Shown in pieces: positions 16,805 through 17,065 of a DNA stretch of 17,065 nucleotides. A program made the translations under genes and the position numbers. Under the pieces are notes generated by a model. It saw only the letters and a list, made by a program, of their open reading frames with translations. It made no database searches and was not told the DNA's origin. Source of the DNA: an uncultured Gemmatimonadota bacterium (GTDB lineage Bacteria; Gemmatimonadota; Gemmatimonadetes; Gemmatimonadales; GWC2-71-9); NCBI GenBank assembly GCA_937961295.1, contig CALGOK010000126.1, forward strand, positions 1 to 17,065, in the 5' to 3' direction. How positions within the stretch are numbered: position 1 is the first letter of the stretch; the number at the start of each line of letters is the position of its first letter.

Positions 16805-17065
16805 GCCTCGAATCGCTGAGGTCAGCGCTGAGCGACCGCTACCGCCTCGAGCGCGAGCTTGGTGCCGGCGGCATGGCCACGGTGTACCTCGCGCAGGACC
16901 TCAAGCACGACCGCCAGGTGGCGATCAAGGTGCTGCGCCCCGAGCTCGCGGCCGTGATCGGGGCCGAGCGCTTCCTGTCGGAGATCAAGACGACGGCGAA
17001 CCTGCAGCATCCGCACATCCTTCCACTCTTCGATTCAGGGCACGTGACGGCTGACACGAGGATGG
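16801..17065 (+). CDS. N-terminal part of a Ser/Thr protein kinase (K5), cut by the window edge
   Basis: The first 88 codons are visible. The GTG at 16801 overlaps the K4 stop as GTGA. The N-terminus SLESLRSALSDRYRLERE is followed by LGAGGMATVYLAQD, catalytic lysine in VAIKVLRPELAAVIGAERF, the helix C glutamate in LSEIKTTANL, and strand beta4 HILPLFDSG. It then continues HVTADTRM, exactly as K1 does where its heptad insertion begins. The last 55 bases (17011-17065) are identical to 3208-3262 in K1, while the preceding sequence differs at many bases. A complete kinase with membrane helix and sensor domain is expected beyond the window, but the C-terminal module cannot be seen. It is the fourth gene in the overlapping kinase run. 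Confidence 0.9.
17058..17065. repeat. First unit of a heptad element in K5
   Basis: GAGGATG plus one G begins at the same codon position as the element at 3255 in K1. Only one unit is visible before the window ends, so its length and whether it has an inverted arm are unknown. The identity to K1 is exact to the last base. Confidence 0.5.

Overview
The window is GC-rich bacterial DNA and is dominated by a cluster of large eukaryotic-like (Hanks/PknB-type) Ser/Thr protein kinases. Most are a cytoplasmic kinase domain, one transmembrane helix and a TolB/PD40-type beta-propeller; one carries a TolB-N/FlgO-like domain plus TPR repeats instead. Expanded families of this kind, with GTG starts and overlapping genes, are typical of Gemmatimonadota; Acidobacteriota is the main alternative. 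This assignment is an inference from gene content, since there is no rRNA or other phylogenetic marker in the window.

Layout. 2-1741 (+) is the 3' part of a kinase/propeller protein (K0). 1791-2635 (-) is a two-gene XRE/nucleotidyltransferase unit resembling a toxin-antitoxin pair, with a palindromic AT-rich operator/promoter at 2637-2670. 2654-2997 is a leader region with short palindromes, a dispersed repeat and two overlapping mini-ORFs that copy the start of a kinase gene. 2998-5703 (+) is kinase K1. 5780-6265 (+) is a small secreted NTF2-like protein. 6262-7080 and 7077-9086 (-) are an ABC importer of the TrpXYZ type (COG1101 / COG4120 / COG2984) in which the binding protein and permease are fused. 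9266-17065 (+) is a run of four overlapping kinase genes K2, K3, K4 and K5, with K5 cut by the window edge.

K2 to K5 overlap by 4-8 bp (GTGGCTGA, ATGA, GTGA), so they are probably one translationally coupled operon of kinases with different C-terminal modules. K0 and K3 are close paralogues in their propellers, and K1 and K5 are close paralogues in their kinase domains.

The most unusual signal is a family of purine-rich arrays with a strict 7-bp period (roughly GAGRNNN). One, with inverted arms, lies between convergent genes and encodes the end of the nucleotidyltransferase. One, with 5 + 5 inverted units, lies in frame inside the K1 kinase domain, in the loop between strands beta4 and beta5. 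One single-armed array follows K1. The first unit of a further copy begins at exactly the same codon position in K5 at the right edge. K4 has a different perfect hairpin in the same loop. I saw no rRNA, tRNA, CRISPR array, IS element or clear rho-independent terminator.
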